From contig NZ_CP100400.1 of NCBI RefSeq assembly GCF_024218795.1, positions 2,294,001 to 2,358,000 of the forward strand: a stretch of DNA of 64,000 nucleotides. Reading direction: 5' to 3'. Source of the DNA: Halorussus aquaticus. GTDB lineage: Archaea; Halobacteriota; Halobacteria; Halobacteriales; Haladaptataceae. Below the pieces are notes generated by a model that ran no database searches, was not told where the DNA came from, and saw nothing but the letters and a program-made list of their open reading frames with translations. Made by a program: the position numbers and the translations under genes. Shown in pieces: positions 18,167-27,807 of the stretch (its first letter is position 1; every line of letters starts with the position of its first letter).

Positions 18167-21100
18167 ATGAGCGACGAACGAGACGCGGGGGACGCCCCCG
18201 ACGAAGAACGGTCGCAGGCCGTCGAGGACTCGTCCGGCGGTCACGACGCCGACGCGCCGACGCCAGACGAGTCGAGCGCGCGGCGGACGGACGACGACTC
18301 GGGACCGGCCGAGGCGGGAGAATCCGACAGTCGGAACCCCGATACGGGAGCGACCGACTCGGACGTCACTGCCGACGAGGACCAGACAGTAACAGAAGAC
18401 GGCATTGGAGACGACGCCGAGTCCGGAAGCGACGTCGAGTCAGGAACTGAAGCCGACGTCGAGGAGACCGCCGACCCCGACGAGGACACCGACCCCGTGG
18501 ACGATGCCGGGAACGAATCCGCGGACAGTATCGGAACGGAATCCGAAGACGTCCCCGAGAGCGAATCGGTCGACGACCCCGAGAGCGAGACAGTGGACGA
18601 TACGGAGGGAGAACTCGGGAACGACGTCGAGAGCGAGGCAGACGACGGGGTGGAGTCCGAATCCGGCGTCGACGCGGACTCGTCCGAAGACGGGGACGGG
18701 CCGGACGCGCTCGACATCAGCGACGAGGAGCTAGCCAGCGCGGGCGTCACGGTCGGCGAGTACGACTGGGAGGCGTTCAAGGAGGAGTTCTTCTACGAGA
18801 ACGGGAGTCCCCCGACCAACTGGCGCGGGAAGCCACGCCCCTTCGACGCCGCGGAGTATCTCGGCCACGAGGCCGACGAGACCGGCGCACGCGTCGAAGA
18901 CGCCGCCGGGACCGCCGCGGGACTCAGCGCCTACTTCGAGGACTTCCTCGACCCGGAGGAGACGCCGGTCGCGCTCGGCGAGTACCTCTGGGAACACTTC
19001 CGCTACGAGTACTACTACGACGAGGCCGAGGACGGGATGGCGCTCCCCCGGGACGAGTCGGGCGAGGTCGTCCCCTTCGACCGGGGCGAGTGGCTCGGTC
19101 ACGACGACTTCCCGGCCAGCGTCTTCGAGGGCGGTCTCGCCGTCACCGACCTGAGCGCGAGTTTCGAGGAGTGGCTCGACCCGGCGACCACGCCGGTCAC
19201 GAAGGGCGAGTACTACTGGGAACACTTCAAGTACGAGTATTACTACGAGGACACCGACGTCACCGCCCCCGAGCGCCCGCGAGACGACGAGGGCGACATC
19301 GACCGCTTCGAGAAGGAGGAGTGGCTGGGCTTCCCCGAAGAGGACCTCGAAGAACTCCTCGCCGAGGGCGCACACGACGCCCGGAAACTCCTGAAGATAG
19401 AGGACGAGCGCACGCTCGACGTGCCCGAGGAACTCGACGAGGACGCCTTCTTCTCGACGGTCGAGGGCCACACCACGCTGGTGAACCGCTACGACTTGGA
19501 GAAGGAGGTCGCGCTCCCGAAGAAACAGCACTTCAGGGAGGTGGACCGCTACTGGGTCAACAAACCCTACTCGTTCGTCGTCATCTTCCACTCCGAGAAG
19601 GAGAACGAGACCAAGTACTACATGGTGGAGCCGTACTGCACGCCCATCGAGGACGACCTGCAGGAGTTCCTGACCCAGAAGCTCCGGTCGTCCATCAAGT
19701 ACTCCAGCGACGACGTGGTCGTCGATGCAGAGGAGGAGGAACGGGGAGACGTCATCGAGCGCGAGGCGCTCCAACTGCTCGCCCGCTACGACCTCTACGC
19801 CGAGAACGACGGCGAGCGCGCCCGACAGCTCCGGGAACTGCTCGACCGCTACGACGAGACCAGAGACGCCGTCTCGGCGTACGTGGACCGGATTCGGACC
19901 GAGACCGACGCCGCCTTCGAGCCGATTCGAGACGCGCTCGAACGACGACAGGACGACGATACAGATTCGACGGCCGAAACCGCCGACGGAGACTCGGACG
20001 AAGACCTCGGCGACGCAGATGCCGACGACCCCGAGGCGGACGACGACGCCACGGACGACGCCGAACCGTCGCCGGACGCCGACGCCACAACCGACGAGGT
20101 CGCGGCCGACGGCGGCGCAGTCAGCGACGGCCCGGACGCCGAGGCCGAAACCGCAGCCGAGACGACCGAGGAACCGGCGTCTCCCGACTCGAAAGCGGCG
20201 TCCGGAGACGGCGACGAGGAGACCGACTTACCCACGAGTCCCGACGACGCGGGCGAGAGCGACCTGCCCGAGACGGCCGAGTCCGACGACGAACCCCGAA
20301 TCCGTCTCGACGAGTACCTCGACCTCGACTTCGAGGCCGAGGGGACCCTGCGCGAGCAGGTCCGGACAGCGGTGGAGACCAAAATCGAGGACCTCGAACC
20401 CGACGACTCCGGCGGCCTCGACGGTATCTCGGTCCGGCCCGAACCGGTCCTCATCGAGGAGGACGACGAGACGCTCTCGGAGTATCAGGCCGAGAAACTG
20501 CTCTACTTCCTCCGACGGGACTTCGTGGGCTACGAGCGCATCGACGGCATCAAGCACGACATCAACGTCGAGGACATCTCGGTGGACGGCTACAACTCGC
20601 CGGTGTTCGTCTACCACACCGACCACGAGCAGGTCATCTCCAACGTCTACCACGGCGAGGACGAACTCGACGACTTCGTGGTCAAGATGGCTCAGCGCTC
20701 GGGCAAGGGCATCTCCAAGCGCCAACCGCAGGTGGACGCCACGCTGCCCGACGGGTCGCGCGCCCAGTTGACCCTCGGCCGGGAAGTGAGCGACCACGGG
20801 ACCAACTACACCATCCGGCAGTTCAAGGACGTGCCGTTCACGCCGGTGGACCTCGTGAACTGGAACACCTTCTCGCTGGAGGAGATGGCGTTCATGTGGC
20901 TCGCCATCGAGAACCACAAGTCGCTCATCTTCGCCGGGGGCACCGCGTCCGGGAAGACCACCAGCCTCAACGCGGTGTCGCTGTTCATCCCGAGCAACTC
21001 CAAAATCGTCTCCATCGAGGACACCCGCGAGGTCGAACTGCCCCAGCGCAACTGGATTGCCAGCGTCACCCGGCCCTCGTTCTCCGACGACGACAAGGGC

Positions 21101-22285
21101 GACGTGGACGAGTTCGACCTGCTGGAGGCCGCGCTCCGCCAGCGCCCCGACTACATCGTGATGGGCGAGATTCGGGGCGAGGAGGGTCGGACGCTCTTTC
21201 AGGTCATGTCCACGGGGCACACGACCTACACCACCTTCCACGCCGACACGGTGGGCGAGGTGCTGAAGCGGTTCACGACCGAACCCATCAACGTCTCGAA
21301 GACGCTGTTCACCGCGCTCGACTTGGTCTCCATCCAGACCCAGACGCGCGTGCAGGGGAGCAAGGTGCGCCGGAACAAGTCGCTCACCGAGATAAACGAG
21401 TACAACGCCGAGAACGATGAGATAAACGTTCAGGACATCTTCCAGTGGCGCGCCGAGGACGACGAGTTCATGCGCCTGTCGGGGTCGAACACCATGGAGG
21501 ACATCATGTTCGACCGCGGTTGGGACCACGACAGACTGGAGCGCGAAATCCTCAAGCGCCGGGTCATCCTCGCGTACCTCATCAAGAACGGTCTCAACGA
21601 GTACACGCAGGTCGCCGCCACGGTGCAGGCGTTCATCAACGACCCCGACACCATCCTGACGCTCGTGGCCAACGAGCAACTCGAAGAGAGCCTCGAAGAC
21701 CTCCGGGAGATGGAGAGCGTCCAGATCGACGTGGACCCGAAGAAGGAGGAGATGGTGCCCCGGCCCGACCCCGGCGAGGAGACCTACGAACTCGCCAAGG
21801 GCATCCTCGCGGAGGCCGAGGACCGACTCCTCGACGACTACCGCGGGGCCGACGCCGACGTAGAGGGTCTCGCGGTAGCGCTCGCGGAGTCCGCCGAACC
21901 CACCGACGCGCCCGCCGAAGTCGAGGTCGACCCCGACGCCGAATCCGACCCCGAGACTGACAATCCCTTCGGGGACATTCTTGGCGGTGACTCGGACGGG
22001 CGCGGCCCGTTCCAGGACACCGAGTCGGTCGGCCCGGAGGACAGCGTCCGGAACGTCAACGACGCCGGGGAACTGGGAAGCTTCCCCGAGGTCTACGACG
22101 AGGACGAGTCGGCCGAGGACGGTTCGTTCGGCGACTTCGAGGCCGCCTTCGACGCCGACGAGCAAAGCTCGTCGAGCCGTCAACCAGCGGCTGACGACGC
22201 CGACGAGCAACGCTCGCCGAGCAATCAGTCGAAGACTGACGACGCCGACTCGCGGGACTCCGACGACGAGGAGGACGAGCGATGA
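18167..22285 (+). CDS. pilB: Type IV pilus assembly ATPase (PilB/TadA family) with very long acidic N-terminus
   Basis: A 1372-residue secretion ATPase that powers pilus assembly on the cytoplasmic face. The C-terminal half carries the motor: Walker A GGTASGKTT near residue 922, Asp box and Walker B region with YIVMGEIRGEEG, and the His box STGHTTYTTFHAD. The first 190 residues are an Asp/Glu/Ser low-complexity region. Residues about 190-420 hold three tandem copies of a module containing GEYxWExFxxExxYE. A second acidic low-complexity insert occupies about residues 590-710, and an acidic tail follows the motor. Haloarchaeal PilB3-type ATPases are known to be long, but typical archaeal homologues are 500-900 residues. 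It overlaps pilC by 4 bp. Confidence 0.93.
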   Translation: MSDERDAGDAPDEERSQAVEDSSGGHDADAPTPDESSARRTDDDSGPAEAGESDSRNPDTGATDSDVTADEDQTVTEDGIGDDAESGSDVESGTEADVEETADPDEDTDPVDDAGNESADSIGTESEDVPESESVDDPESETVDDTEGELGNDVESEADDGVESESGVDADSSEDGDGPDALDISDEELASAGVTVGEYDWEAFKEEFFYENGSPPTNWRGKPRPFDAAEYLGHEADETGARVEDAAGTAAGLSAYFEDFLDPEETPVALGEYLWEHFRYEYYYDEAEDGMALPRDESGEVVPFDRGEWLGHDDFPASVFEGGLAVTDLSASFEEWLDPATTPVTKGEYYWEHFKYEYYYEDTDVTAPERPRDDEGDIDRFEKEEWLGFPEEDLEELLAEGAHDARKLLKIEDERTLDVPEELDEDAFFSTVEGHTTLVNRYDLEKEVALPKKQHFREVDRYWVNKPYSFVVIFHSEKENETKYYMVEPYCTPIEDDLQEFLTQKLRSSIKYSSDDVVVDAEEEERGDVIEREALQLLARYDLYAENDGERARQLRELLDRYDETRDAVSAYVDRIRTETDAAFEPIRDALERRQDDDTDSTAETADGDSDEDLGDADADDPEADDDATDDAEPSPDADATTDEVAADGGAVSDGPDAEAETAAETTEEPASPDSKAASGDGDEETDLPTSPDDAGESDLPETAESDDEPRIRLDEYLDLDFEAEGTLREQVRTAVETKIEDLEPDDSGGLDGISVRPEPVLIEEDDETLSEYQAEKLLYFLRRDFVGYERIDGIKHDINVEDISVDGYNSPVFVYHTDHEQVISNVYHGEDELDDFVVKMAQRSGKGISKRQPQVDATLPDGSRAQLTLGREVSDHGTNYTIRQFKDVPFTPVDLVNWNTFSLEEMAFMWLAIENHKSLIFAGGTASGKTTSLNAVSLFIPSNSKIVSIEDTREVELPQRNWIASVTRPSFSDDDKGDVDEFDLLEAALRQRPDYIVMGEIRGEEGRTLFQVMSTGHTTYTTFHADTVGEVLKRFTTEPINVSKTLFTALDLVSIQTQTRVQGSKVRRNKSLTEINEYNAENDEINVQDIFQWRAEDDEFMRLSGSNTMEDIMFDRGWDHDRLEREILKRRVILAYLIKNGLNEYTQVAATVQAFINDPDTILTLVANEQLEESLEDLREMESVQIDVDPKKEEMVPRPDPGEETYELAKGILAEAEDRLLDDYRGADADVEGLAVALAESAEPTDAPAEVEVDPDAESDPETDNPFGDILGGDSDGRGPFQDTESVGPEDSVRNVNDAGELGSFPEVYDEDESAEDGSFGDFEAAFDADEQSSSSRQPAADDADEQRSPSNQSKTDDADSRDSDDEEDER
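18739..19420 (+). repeat. Three tandem copies of a ~75-residue module in PilB
   Basis: The segments beginning near residues 195, 268 and 344 share GEYxWExF, then xYxYYE, a Pro/Gly/Asp linker, PFD or RFE, and ExLG or EWLG. Spacing is 74-76 residues. Nucleotide identity is only partial, so this is an old duplication kept as protein repeats. Confidence 0.8.
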
Positions 22286-24303
22286 GTCACGGGAACCCGG
22301 GCAGTCCCGGCCGGTCGGCCGACGCGCTGGCCGACGCGTTCTACCCCCTCTTCGACTACCTGTTCGACGAGGACGGCGACTTCGTGGACGACGTGGAGAC
22401 GAAACTCGCCGAGGCCCGGATGCCCGACACCGTGGAACTCTACCTCTCGCGAGGGCTGGCGATAGGCGTCCTCGCGGGCGTCGTCCTCTGGTTGCTCGGG
22501 ACGTTCGTCGGGTACGTGTTGTTCATGACCGGCGTCGTGGAGGTGGGAGTCCTCATCGGCGTGCCGGTCCCCAACCAGACGGTGGCGTGGATAATCAAGA
22601 CGTTCAAGATTCCCTCGCTGGTCGCGGTCAGCGGACTGGTGTTCGGCGCTATCGGCTTCGGCATCGGCTTCGGGTTCGTCGTCGGGATTCCCTACATGCG
22701 GGCCAGCGAGCGCGAACGCGAGATAAACATGCTGCTGCCCGACGCCATCTCGTTCATGTACGCCCTCTCCATCGGGGGTCTCAACCAGCTCGAAATTCTG
22801 GAGGCGATGGCGATGGCCGACGACACCTACGGCGAGGTGGCCCGCGAGTTCCAGTCCATCGTGCAGGAGACCGAGTACTTCGACACCGACTACCGGACCG
22901 CGATTCGCAAGCGGTCGCTGGAGACGCCCAGCGACGAACTGGGCCAGTTTCTGACCGACATGCTCTCCATCGTCAACTCCGGCGGGGACATGAGCGACTT
23001 CCTCGACGACAAGAAGGACAAGCACATGCGGACCGCCAAGCAGCAACAGGAGATGACGCTGGAGACCCTCGAACTGTTCGGCGAGATGTACATGACCCTC
23101 TCGCTGTTCCCCCTGCTGCTCATCATCATCCTCGTCATCATGTCGATGCTCGGGCAGGCCAAGGAGTCGATGCTGTACGCCACGGTCTACGGACTGATTC
23201 CGCTCACGGGCGTCGGGTTCCTCGTGTTGGTCTCGACCGTCAAGCAGGACGACCCCGGCGACGGCTACCTCAACCCCGCCGACGGCGGCGACCGACTCGA
23301 GGCCACCACCGGCGCGGGCATCCTCCACCTCGGCCTCATCGAGAAGTACGTCGGCGATTTCTCGGTCTTCGACCGCATCAAGAGCCGCGAGGGGACCTTC
23401 GAGACCGTGGCCCTGCTGAAGCGACCGCACATCTTCTTCCGGGACCACCCCCTGTTCGTCCTCGGACTGACGTTCCCCGCCTCGCTGGTGCTGGTCGGCA
23501 ACGCGGTCTGGACCGGCGCGGCCCCCCGGAGCTTTCAGGAGATGGTCGCCAACCCCATCTGGGGGACGTTCATCTACGTCTACGTCCCGGTGTACGTCAA
23601 CTTCCTGCCGCTGGCGATATTCCACACGTGGAACGTCCGGTCGCGGCAGGCGGTCATCAGCAAGCTCTCGGACAACCTGCGAAAGCTCTCCTCGGCGAAC
23701 GACACCGGCCTGACCCTGCTCGAATCCATCCGGACCGTCGCAGACACCTCGACCGGAAAGCTCGCCGACGAGTTCGACGTGATTCACGCCAAGGTCGAGT
23801 ACGGGATGAGCCTGAAGGCCGCGCTCATCGAGTTCAACAACCGGTATCACATCCCGCGCCTCGCCCGGACGGTCAAACTGGTCTCGAAGGCCCAAGAGGC
23901 CTCCAGCCAGATTACGGACGTTCTCTCGACCGCGGCGCAGGCCAGCGAGAATCAGGACGACATCGACCGCGAGCGCAAGTCCCGCTCGCGGATGCAGGTC
24001 GTCATCATCATCATGACCTACCTGACCCTGCTCGCGGTGATGGCCATCCTGAAGGTCAAGTTCCTCGACGTGATGGCCGGACTCGCCGGACAGGCCTCCT
24101 CGTCGGGCGGCGCGGGCGCGAGTCAGTTCGGCGGCGGCGTGGACACCACGCTCCTCTCGATGCTGTTCTTCCACGCCGTGACCCTGCAGGCCATCCTCTC
24201 GGGGTTCATCGCGGGCTACATCCGGGACGCCTCGCTGCTGTCGGGCGTGAAGTTCGCGGTGGTACTGCCGACCGTCGCGCTCGTCACCTTCTCGTTCATC
24301 TAA
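22282..24303 (+). CDS. pilC: Type IV pilus platform protein (PilC/TadC family)
   Basis: A 673-residue polytopic membrane protein, partner of the ATPase. It contains two T2SF/TadC domains, the first with the cytoplasmic helix bundle after LPDAISFMYALSIGG and the second after the span near residue 450. About nine membrane spans are visible, arranged as clusters around the two soluble bundles. Archaeal PilC proteins are typically this long because of the duplicated domain. It overlaps pilB by 4 bp and is followed within 2 bp by a string of pilin-like genes, so it forms the membrane base of this pilus. Confidence 0.93.
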   Translation: MSHGNPGSPGRSADALADAFYPLFDYLFDEDGDFVDDVETKLAEARMPDTVELYLSRGLAIGVLAGVVLWLLGTFVGYVLFMTGVVEVGVLIGVPVPNQTVAWIIKTFKIPSLVAVSGLVFGAIGFGIGFGFVVGIPYMRASEREREINMLLPDAISFMYALSIGGLNQLEILEAMAMADDTYGEVAREFQSIVQETEYFDTDYRTAIRKRSLETPSDELGQFLTDMLSIVNSGGDMSDFLDDKKDKHMRTAKQQQEMTLETLELFGEMYMTLSLFPLLLIIILVIMSMLGQAKESMLYATVYGLIPLTGVGFLVLVSTVKQDDPGDGYLNPADGGDRLEATTGAGILHLGLIEKYVGDFSVFDRIKSREGTFETVALLKRPHIFFRDHPLFVLGLTFPASLVLVGNAVWTGAAPRSFQEMVANPIWGTFIYVYVPVYVNFLPLAIFHTWNVRSRQAVISKLSDNLRKLSSANDTGLTLLESIRTVADTSTGKLADEFDVIHAKVEYGMSLKAALIEFNNRYHIPRLARTVKLVSKAQEASSQITDVLSTAAQASENQDDIDRERKSRSRMQVVIIIMTYLTLLAVMAILKVKFLDVMAGLAGQASSSGGAGASQFGGGVDTTLLSMLFFHAVTLQAILSGFIAGYIRDASLLSGVKFAVVLPTVALVTFSFI

Positions 24304-24305
24304 CC

Positions 24306-24848
24306 ATGCACGCACGAACCGACAACCCGAACGGGAACGGCGCCCGCGGTGGTGCGCGAGGCCAGACCAGCGTCGATTTCGTGGTCGGGATGAGCGTCTT
24401 CCTGCTGACGGTCGTGTTCGTCGTCGCGTTCCTCCCCGGCGTCTTCGAACCGTTCACCGCCAACGGCGAGGGCGACGTGCTGGCGGCCGACCGGACCGCG
24501 ACGCTGCTGGCCGAGCAGTTGCTCGCCGACCCGTCCTCGCCGTCGGTCTTCGACTCGGCGTGTACCGCCGAGTTCTTCGACGCCGCGGGCGACGGCGCGG
24601 GCGGGGCGGCCGGGTGCCAGTTCACCACCGACGCCGCGGACCTCGATGCCGCGCTCGGGGTCGGCCCCGCGGTGGCGGTCAACGTCACCGTCGAGGAGAA
24701 CGGCACGGTGCAGTCGGTCAGTCCGGGGGGAACGCCGGTCTCGCTCGACGCCGGACCGACCCCGCCCGAATCCGAGAGCGTGGTCGTCTCCCGTCGAGTG
24801 GTACTGCTCGGCGGCGAACAGCGCGACCTCTACGTGAGGGTGTGGTAG
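24306..24848 (+). CDS. Pilin-like protein 1 of the pilus operon
   Basis: A 180-residue secreted protein. A short hydrophilic N-terminus with GGARGQTSVDFVVGM leads directly into one hydrophobic helix (about residues 24-48), the layout of a type III (prepilin-type) signal. The rest is extracytoplasmic, with two cysteines (SACTAEFF, GCQF) that may form a disulfide. It resembles the small DUF728x-type proteins always found after PilB3-PilC3 in haloarchaea. It probably acts as a minor pilin or assembly factor. It lies 2 bp after pilC. Confidence 0.8.
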   Translation: MHARTDNPNGNGARGGARGQTSVDFVVGMSVFLLTVVFVVAFLPGVFEPFTANGEGDVLAADRTATLLAEQLLADPSSPSVFDSACTAEFFDAAGDGAGGAAGCQFTTDAADLDAALGVGPAVAVNVTVEENGTVQSVSPGGTPVSLDAGPTPPESESVVVSRRVVLLGGEQRDLYVRVW

Positions 24849-24849
24849 C

Positions 24850-25452
24850 GTGAGCGACGACGCGCCCCGCGGACAGGTCCACACGCTGGAGGCGTTCACC
24901 GCCGCCCTGCTGGTCGTCTCGGGCGTGCTGTTCGCGCTCCAGACGACTGCGGTGACGCCGCTGACCGCCAGCACGTCGAACCAGCACATCGAGAACCAAC
25001 ACCAGACCGCGGCCGCGGACCTGCTGACGACCGCGGCCGAGAACGGGACGCTCCGACCGGCCGTGACGTTCTGGGACCCCGACAACGGCATGTTCGTCGG
25101 CGCGACGAGTCGGGGATTCTACGCGAACGGCGGCCCGCCCAACGCCCTCGGGGCGGCGTTGAACCAGACGTTCGGGAACTTCTCGACGGCCGGGCGGCGC
25201 ATCGCGTACAACGTCTACGTCAGGTACCGGACCGCCGGGAACGCGACCCGGCGACAGACGATGGTGTACATGGGGTCGCCCAGCGACAACGCCGCGACCG
25301 CGACTCGAACGGTCGCGGTGTACGACGGGACCCCGCTGGCCGGACCGGGTGCGGGGAACGTCTCGTCGGCGAACTTTTACGCGCCCGACGCCGCGCCGAA
25401 CGCGTCGCTGCACAACGTCATGGAGGTGCGCATCGTCGTATGGCAGATGTAA
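24850..25452 (+). CDS. Pilin-like protein 2 of the pilus operon
   Basis: A 200-residue protein from a GTG at 24850, one base after the preceding stop. The N-terminus (DDAPRGQVHTLEAFTAALL) is a prepilin-type signal with the hydrophobic helix at about residues 15-35. The remainder is secreted and rich in Asn-x-Ser/Thr sites, so it may be N-glycosylated. It overlaps the next gene by 13 bp. Likely a minor pilin. Confidence 0.8.
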   Translation: MSDDAPRGQVHTLEAFTAALLVVSGVLFALQTTAVTPLTASTSNQHIENQHQTAAADLLTTAAENGTLRPAVTFWDPDNGMFVGATSRGFYANGGPPNALGAALNQTFGNFSTAGRRIAYNVYVRYRTAGNATRRQTMVYMGSPSDNAATATRTVAVYDGTPLAGPGAGNVSSANFYAPDAAPNASLHNVMEVRIVVWQM

Positions 25453-26438
25453 GAACGAAACCGAACCGAGAGAGCGACGACGACGGCCGCCGCGACCGCG
25501 GCCAGTTGATACTCGTGACCGGTCTCGCCATCGCGGTGATGCTGGTCGCGCTGGTGCTGCTGTTGAACACCGTCATCTACACGCAGAACCTCGCCACGCG
25601 CGGGGCCGGACTCGACGACAGCGGGGCCGTCTCCTACCGACAGGAGGTCGTCGGCGGCGTCGGCGGCGTCGTGGACGCCGAGAACCGGGAGGGCTACGAC
25701 TCCCGGGCGAAGGTCGAGCGGAACGTCACCGCGGCTATCGGGCGGTTCGACGACCTGACCGCTGGATACCGGGCCGAACGAGCGACCGTCGCGCGAGTCG
25801 AGACCGACTCGGTCTCGTTCACCGACGGGACCCTGCTCTACCAGACCAACGCCTCGCGGACCCTCACGAGCGACGGCAGGTCGGACGACTGGACGCTCGC
25901 GGACGACGTGGGCGAGGGAGGCGGGCCGGGCGTGCGTCACGTCACGGTGACGGTCTCACGAGAGAACCTGAGTACGAGCGCTTCGACGGCGTTCGCGGTG
26001 CGGACCCGGACCGCCTCGGACGAGTGGCGGGTCCACCTCTACGACGACGGGTCGGCGGTCGCTGTCGCGGTCCAGAACGCCAGCGAGTCCTCGCCCCACC
26101 GGGTCTGTTCGGCGTCCGGCCCGGAAGCGACGGTGGACCTCACGGCGGGGACCGTCAACGGGACTCGGTGTCCCGCCCTCGACTGGGCGACGGGCGTCTC
26201 GACGCCCTACGACCTCGCGTTCGAGAACGGAACCGAGGCCACCGGGACCTACGGCGTGACGGTCGCCAAACCGCCGTCGGACGGCGACGTGCGGTCGGGG
26301 AACTTCGCCGGGCCGGACGCCGGGGAGTCGCCGCGAGCGGTCCCGGCGGTCTACGCCGCCGAGTTCGATATCCACTTCGAGACGTCGGACCTCTCGTTCC
26401 ACACGACCGTCCGGGTCGCCCGGGGTGAGCCTGCGTGA
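25440..26438 (+). CDS. Pilin-like protein 3 of the pilus operon
   Basis: A 332-residue protein. The signal region reads RRDRGQLILVTGLAIAVMLV, in which the charged stretch and Gln precede a hydrophobic helix of about 25 residues. The large secreted part is beta-rich. The position, third pilin-like gene after pilC, matches the DUF7261-type protein of this conserved operon. It overlaps both neighbours by 13 and 4 bp. Confidence 0.8.
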   Translation: MADVRTKPNRESDDDGRRDRGQLILVTGLAIAVMLVALVLLLNTVIYTQNLATRGAGLDDSGAVSYRQEVVGGVGGVVDAENREGYDSRAKVERNVTAAIGRFDDLTAGYRAERATVARVETDSVSFTDGTLLYQTNASRTLTSDGRSDDWTLADDVGEGGGPGVRHVTVTVSRENLSTSASTAFAVRTRTASDEWRVHLYDDGSAVAVAVQNASESSPHRVCSASGPEATVDLTAGTVNGTRCPALDWATGVSTPYDLAFENGTEATGTYGVTVAKPPSDGDVRSGNFAGPDAGESPRAVPAVYAAEFDIHFETSDLSFHTTVRVARGEPA

Positions 26439-26956
26439 CCCGACCGCGTCCGCGTCGCGGGGGACGAGACGAGGACCGCGGCGGGATACGTCGCAGACTC
26501 CGCGCGGACGACCGCGGCGTCTCGGTCACGGTCAACTACGCCCTCAACCTCGTGGTGGCGACGCTGCTCATCGGGGGCGTCCTGACCGCCACCGGCGGAA
26601 TGGTGGACGACCGGCGGGAGTCGGCCGCGCGGACGGAACTGTCGGTCCTCGGCGAGCGCGTCGCCACCGACCTGATGGCGGCCGACAGACTCGCCGAAGT
26701 CGGGCGGGGCGACGAGGCGGTCGTCGTCTCCGTGACGCTCCCCGAACGGGTCGCCGGGACGCGCTACGAGGTGCAAATCGACGCCACCGCGTCCGACTCC
26801 ACGATACTCCTCCGGTCGGACCACCCGGAGGTGACGGTGCGGGTCGGGTTCCGCAACGCCACCGCGGTCGAATCGACCACGGTTCGGGGCGGCGACCTCC
26901 GAATCGAGTTGAACACCGGCGCGTCGCCCGACCGTCTGGAGGTGACCAGCGCGTGA
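26435..26956 (+). CDS. Pilin-like protein 4 of the pilus operon
   Basis: A 173-residue protein starting at a GTG. The N-terminus is strongly basic and ends in DDRGVSVTVNYALNLVVATL, a charged segment running into a hydrophobic helix as in prepilins. The secreted remainder is about 115 residues with a regular beta pattern. It overlaps the previous gene by 4 bp and the next by 1 bp (TGATG). Resembles the DUF7266-type protein of haloarchaeal pil3 operons. Confidence 0.8.
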   Translation: MTRPRPRRGGRDEDRGGIRRRLRADDRGVSVTVNYALNLVVATLLIGGVLTATGGMVDDRRESAARTELSVLGERVATDLMAADRLAEVGRGDEAVVVSVTLPERVAGTRYEVQIDATASDSTILLRSDHPEVTVRVGFRNATAVESTTVRGGDLRIELNTGASPDRLEVTSA

Positions 26957-27729
26957 TGGACCGCCGCGGGGTCAGCGAGACCATCGGCTTCGTGTTCGTC
27001 TTCGCGCTCGTGACCGCCTCCATCGGCGTGGTCTACACCACCGGCATCGGCGGACTGGAGGACGCCCGCGAGGACGAGCAACTCACCAACACGGTCCGGG
27101 CGTTCGACGTGCTGGCCGACAACGTCGCCGACGTGACCCACGAGGGCGCGCCCAGCAGGGCGACCGAACTCAAACTGTCGGGCGCGACGCTCGGGTTCGG
27201 CGACCCGGTGCGAGTCGAGGTACAGGCCAACGACACCGACAGCGACGCCAACCTGACCGTCGGGCGGACCGCCCGGCCGCTGGTCTACGACGCTCCGTCC
27301 GGGGAGGTAGTGTACTCCATGGGCGCGACGTTCCGGGTGGACGGAGGGAACGCCGCGATGCGGACCGAACCCGGTCTGGTCGTGGACGACCGGCGGTCGG
27401 TCGTCCCGCTGGTCGTCACCTACCCCAAGTCCGACTCCGGCGGCGTGGGCGGGAGTTCCACGGTCCTACTCGTCGCGTACCGTCAGTCGGTCGGCGTCGC
27501 CGGTCAGTTGGACACGGGGTCCGACGCCGCGGACGAGGTCAGGGTCAACGTCACGGTCGAATCCTCGCGGGCGGCGGCGTGGGGACGATACTTCGAGTCG
27601 ATGGGGATGACGCCGCCCGACTCGAACCCGGCCGCGGCAGACGCCGCCGACGGCGAGGTGACCTACCAGTTCTACACCGACGGCCTGCTGGTGTCGGACT
27701 CGGTGGTGGAGTTCTCGATTTCGGGCTGA
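26956..27729 (+). CDS. Pilin-like protein 5 of the pilus operon
   Basis: A 257-residue protein with a very short N-terminus, DRRGVSETIGFVFVFALVTA. This is the classic archaeal prepilin-type pattern with Arg-Gly before a Val-Ser-Glu-Thr hydrophobic helix. The rest is secreted and beta-rich. It is the last gene of the operon that begins at 18167. It lies convergent to the 602-residue surface protein, with 78 bp between. Confidence 0.82.
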   Translation: MDRRGVSETIGFVFVFALVTASIGVVYTTGIGGLEDAREDEQLTNTVRAFDVLADNVADVTHEGAPSRATELKLSGATLGFGDPVRVEVQANDTDSDANLTVGRTARPLVYDAPSGEVVYSMGATFRVDGGNAAMRTEPGLVVDDRRSVVPLVVTYPKSDSGGVGGSSTVLLVAYRQSVGVAGQLDTGSDAADEVRVNVTVESSRAAAWGRYFESMGMTPPDSNPAAADAADGEVTYQFYTDGLLVSDSVVEFSISG

Positions 27730-27807
27730 GAGTCGCGTTTCGGCCGGGAGTAAAATAGCGAGAAACGCCGGAAATCTTCTCCGCCTGTCGTTCTCGGCGG
27801 GTCCTTC

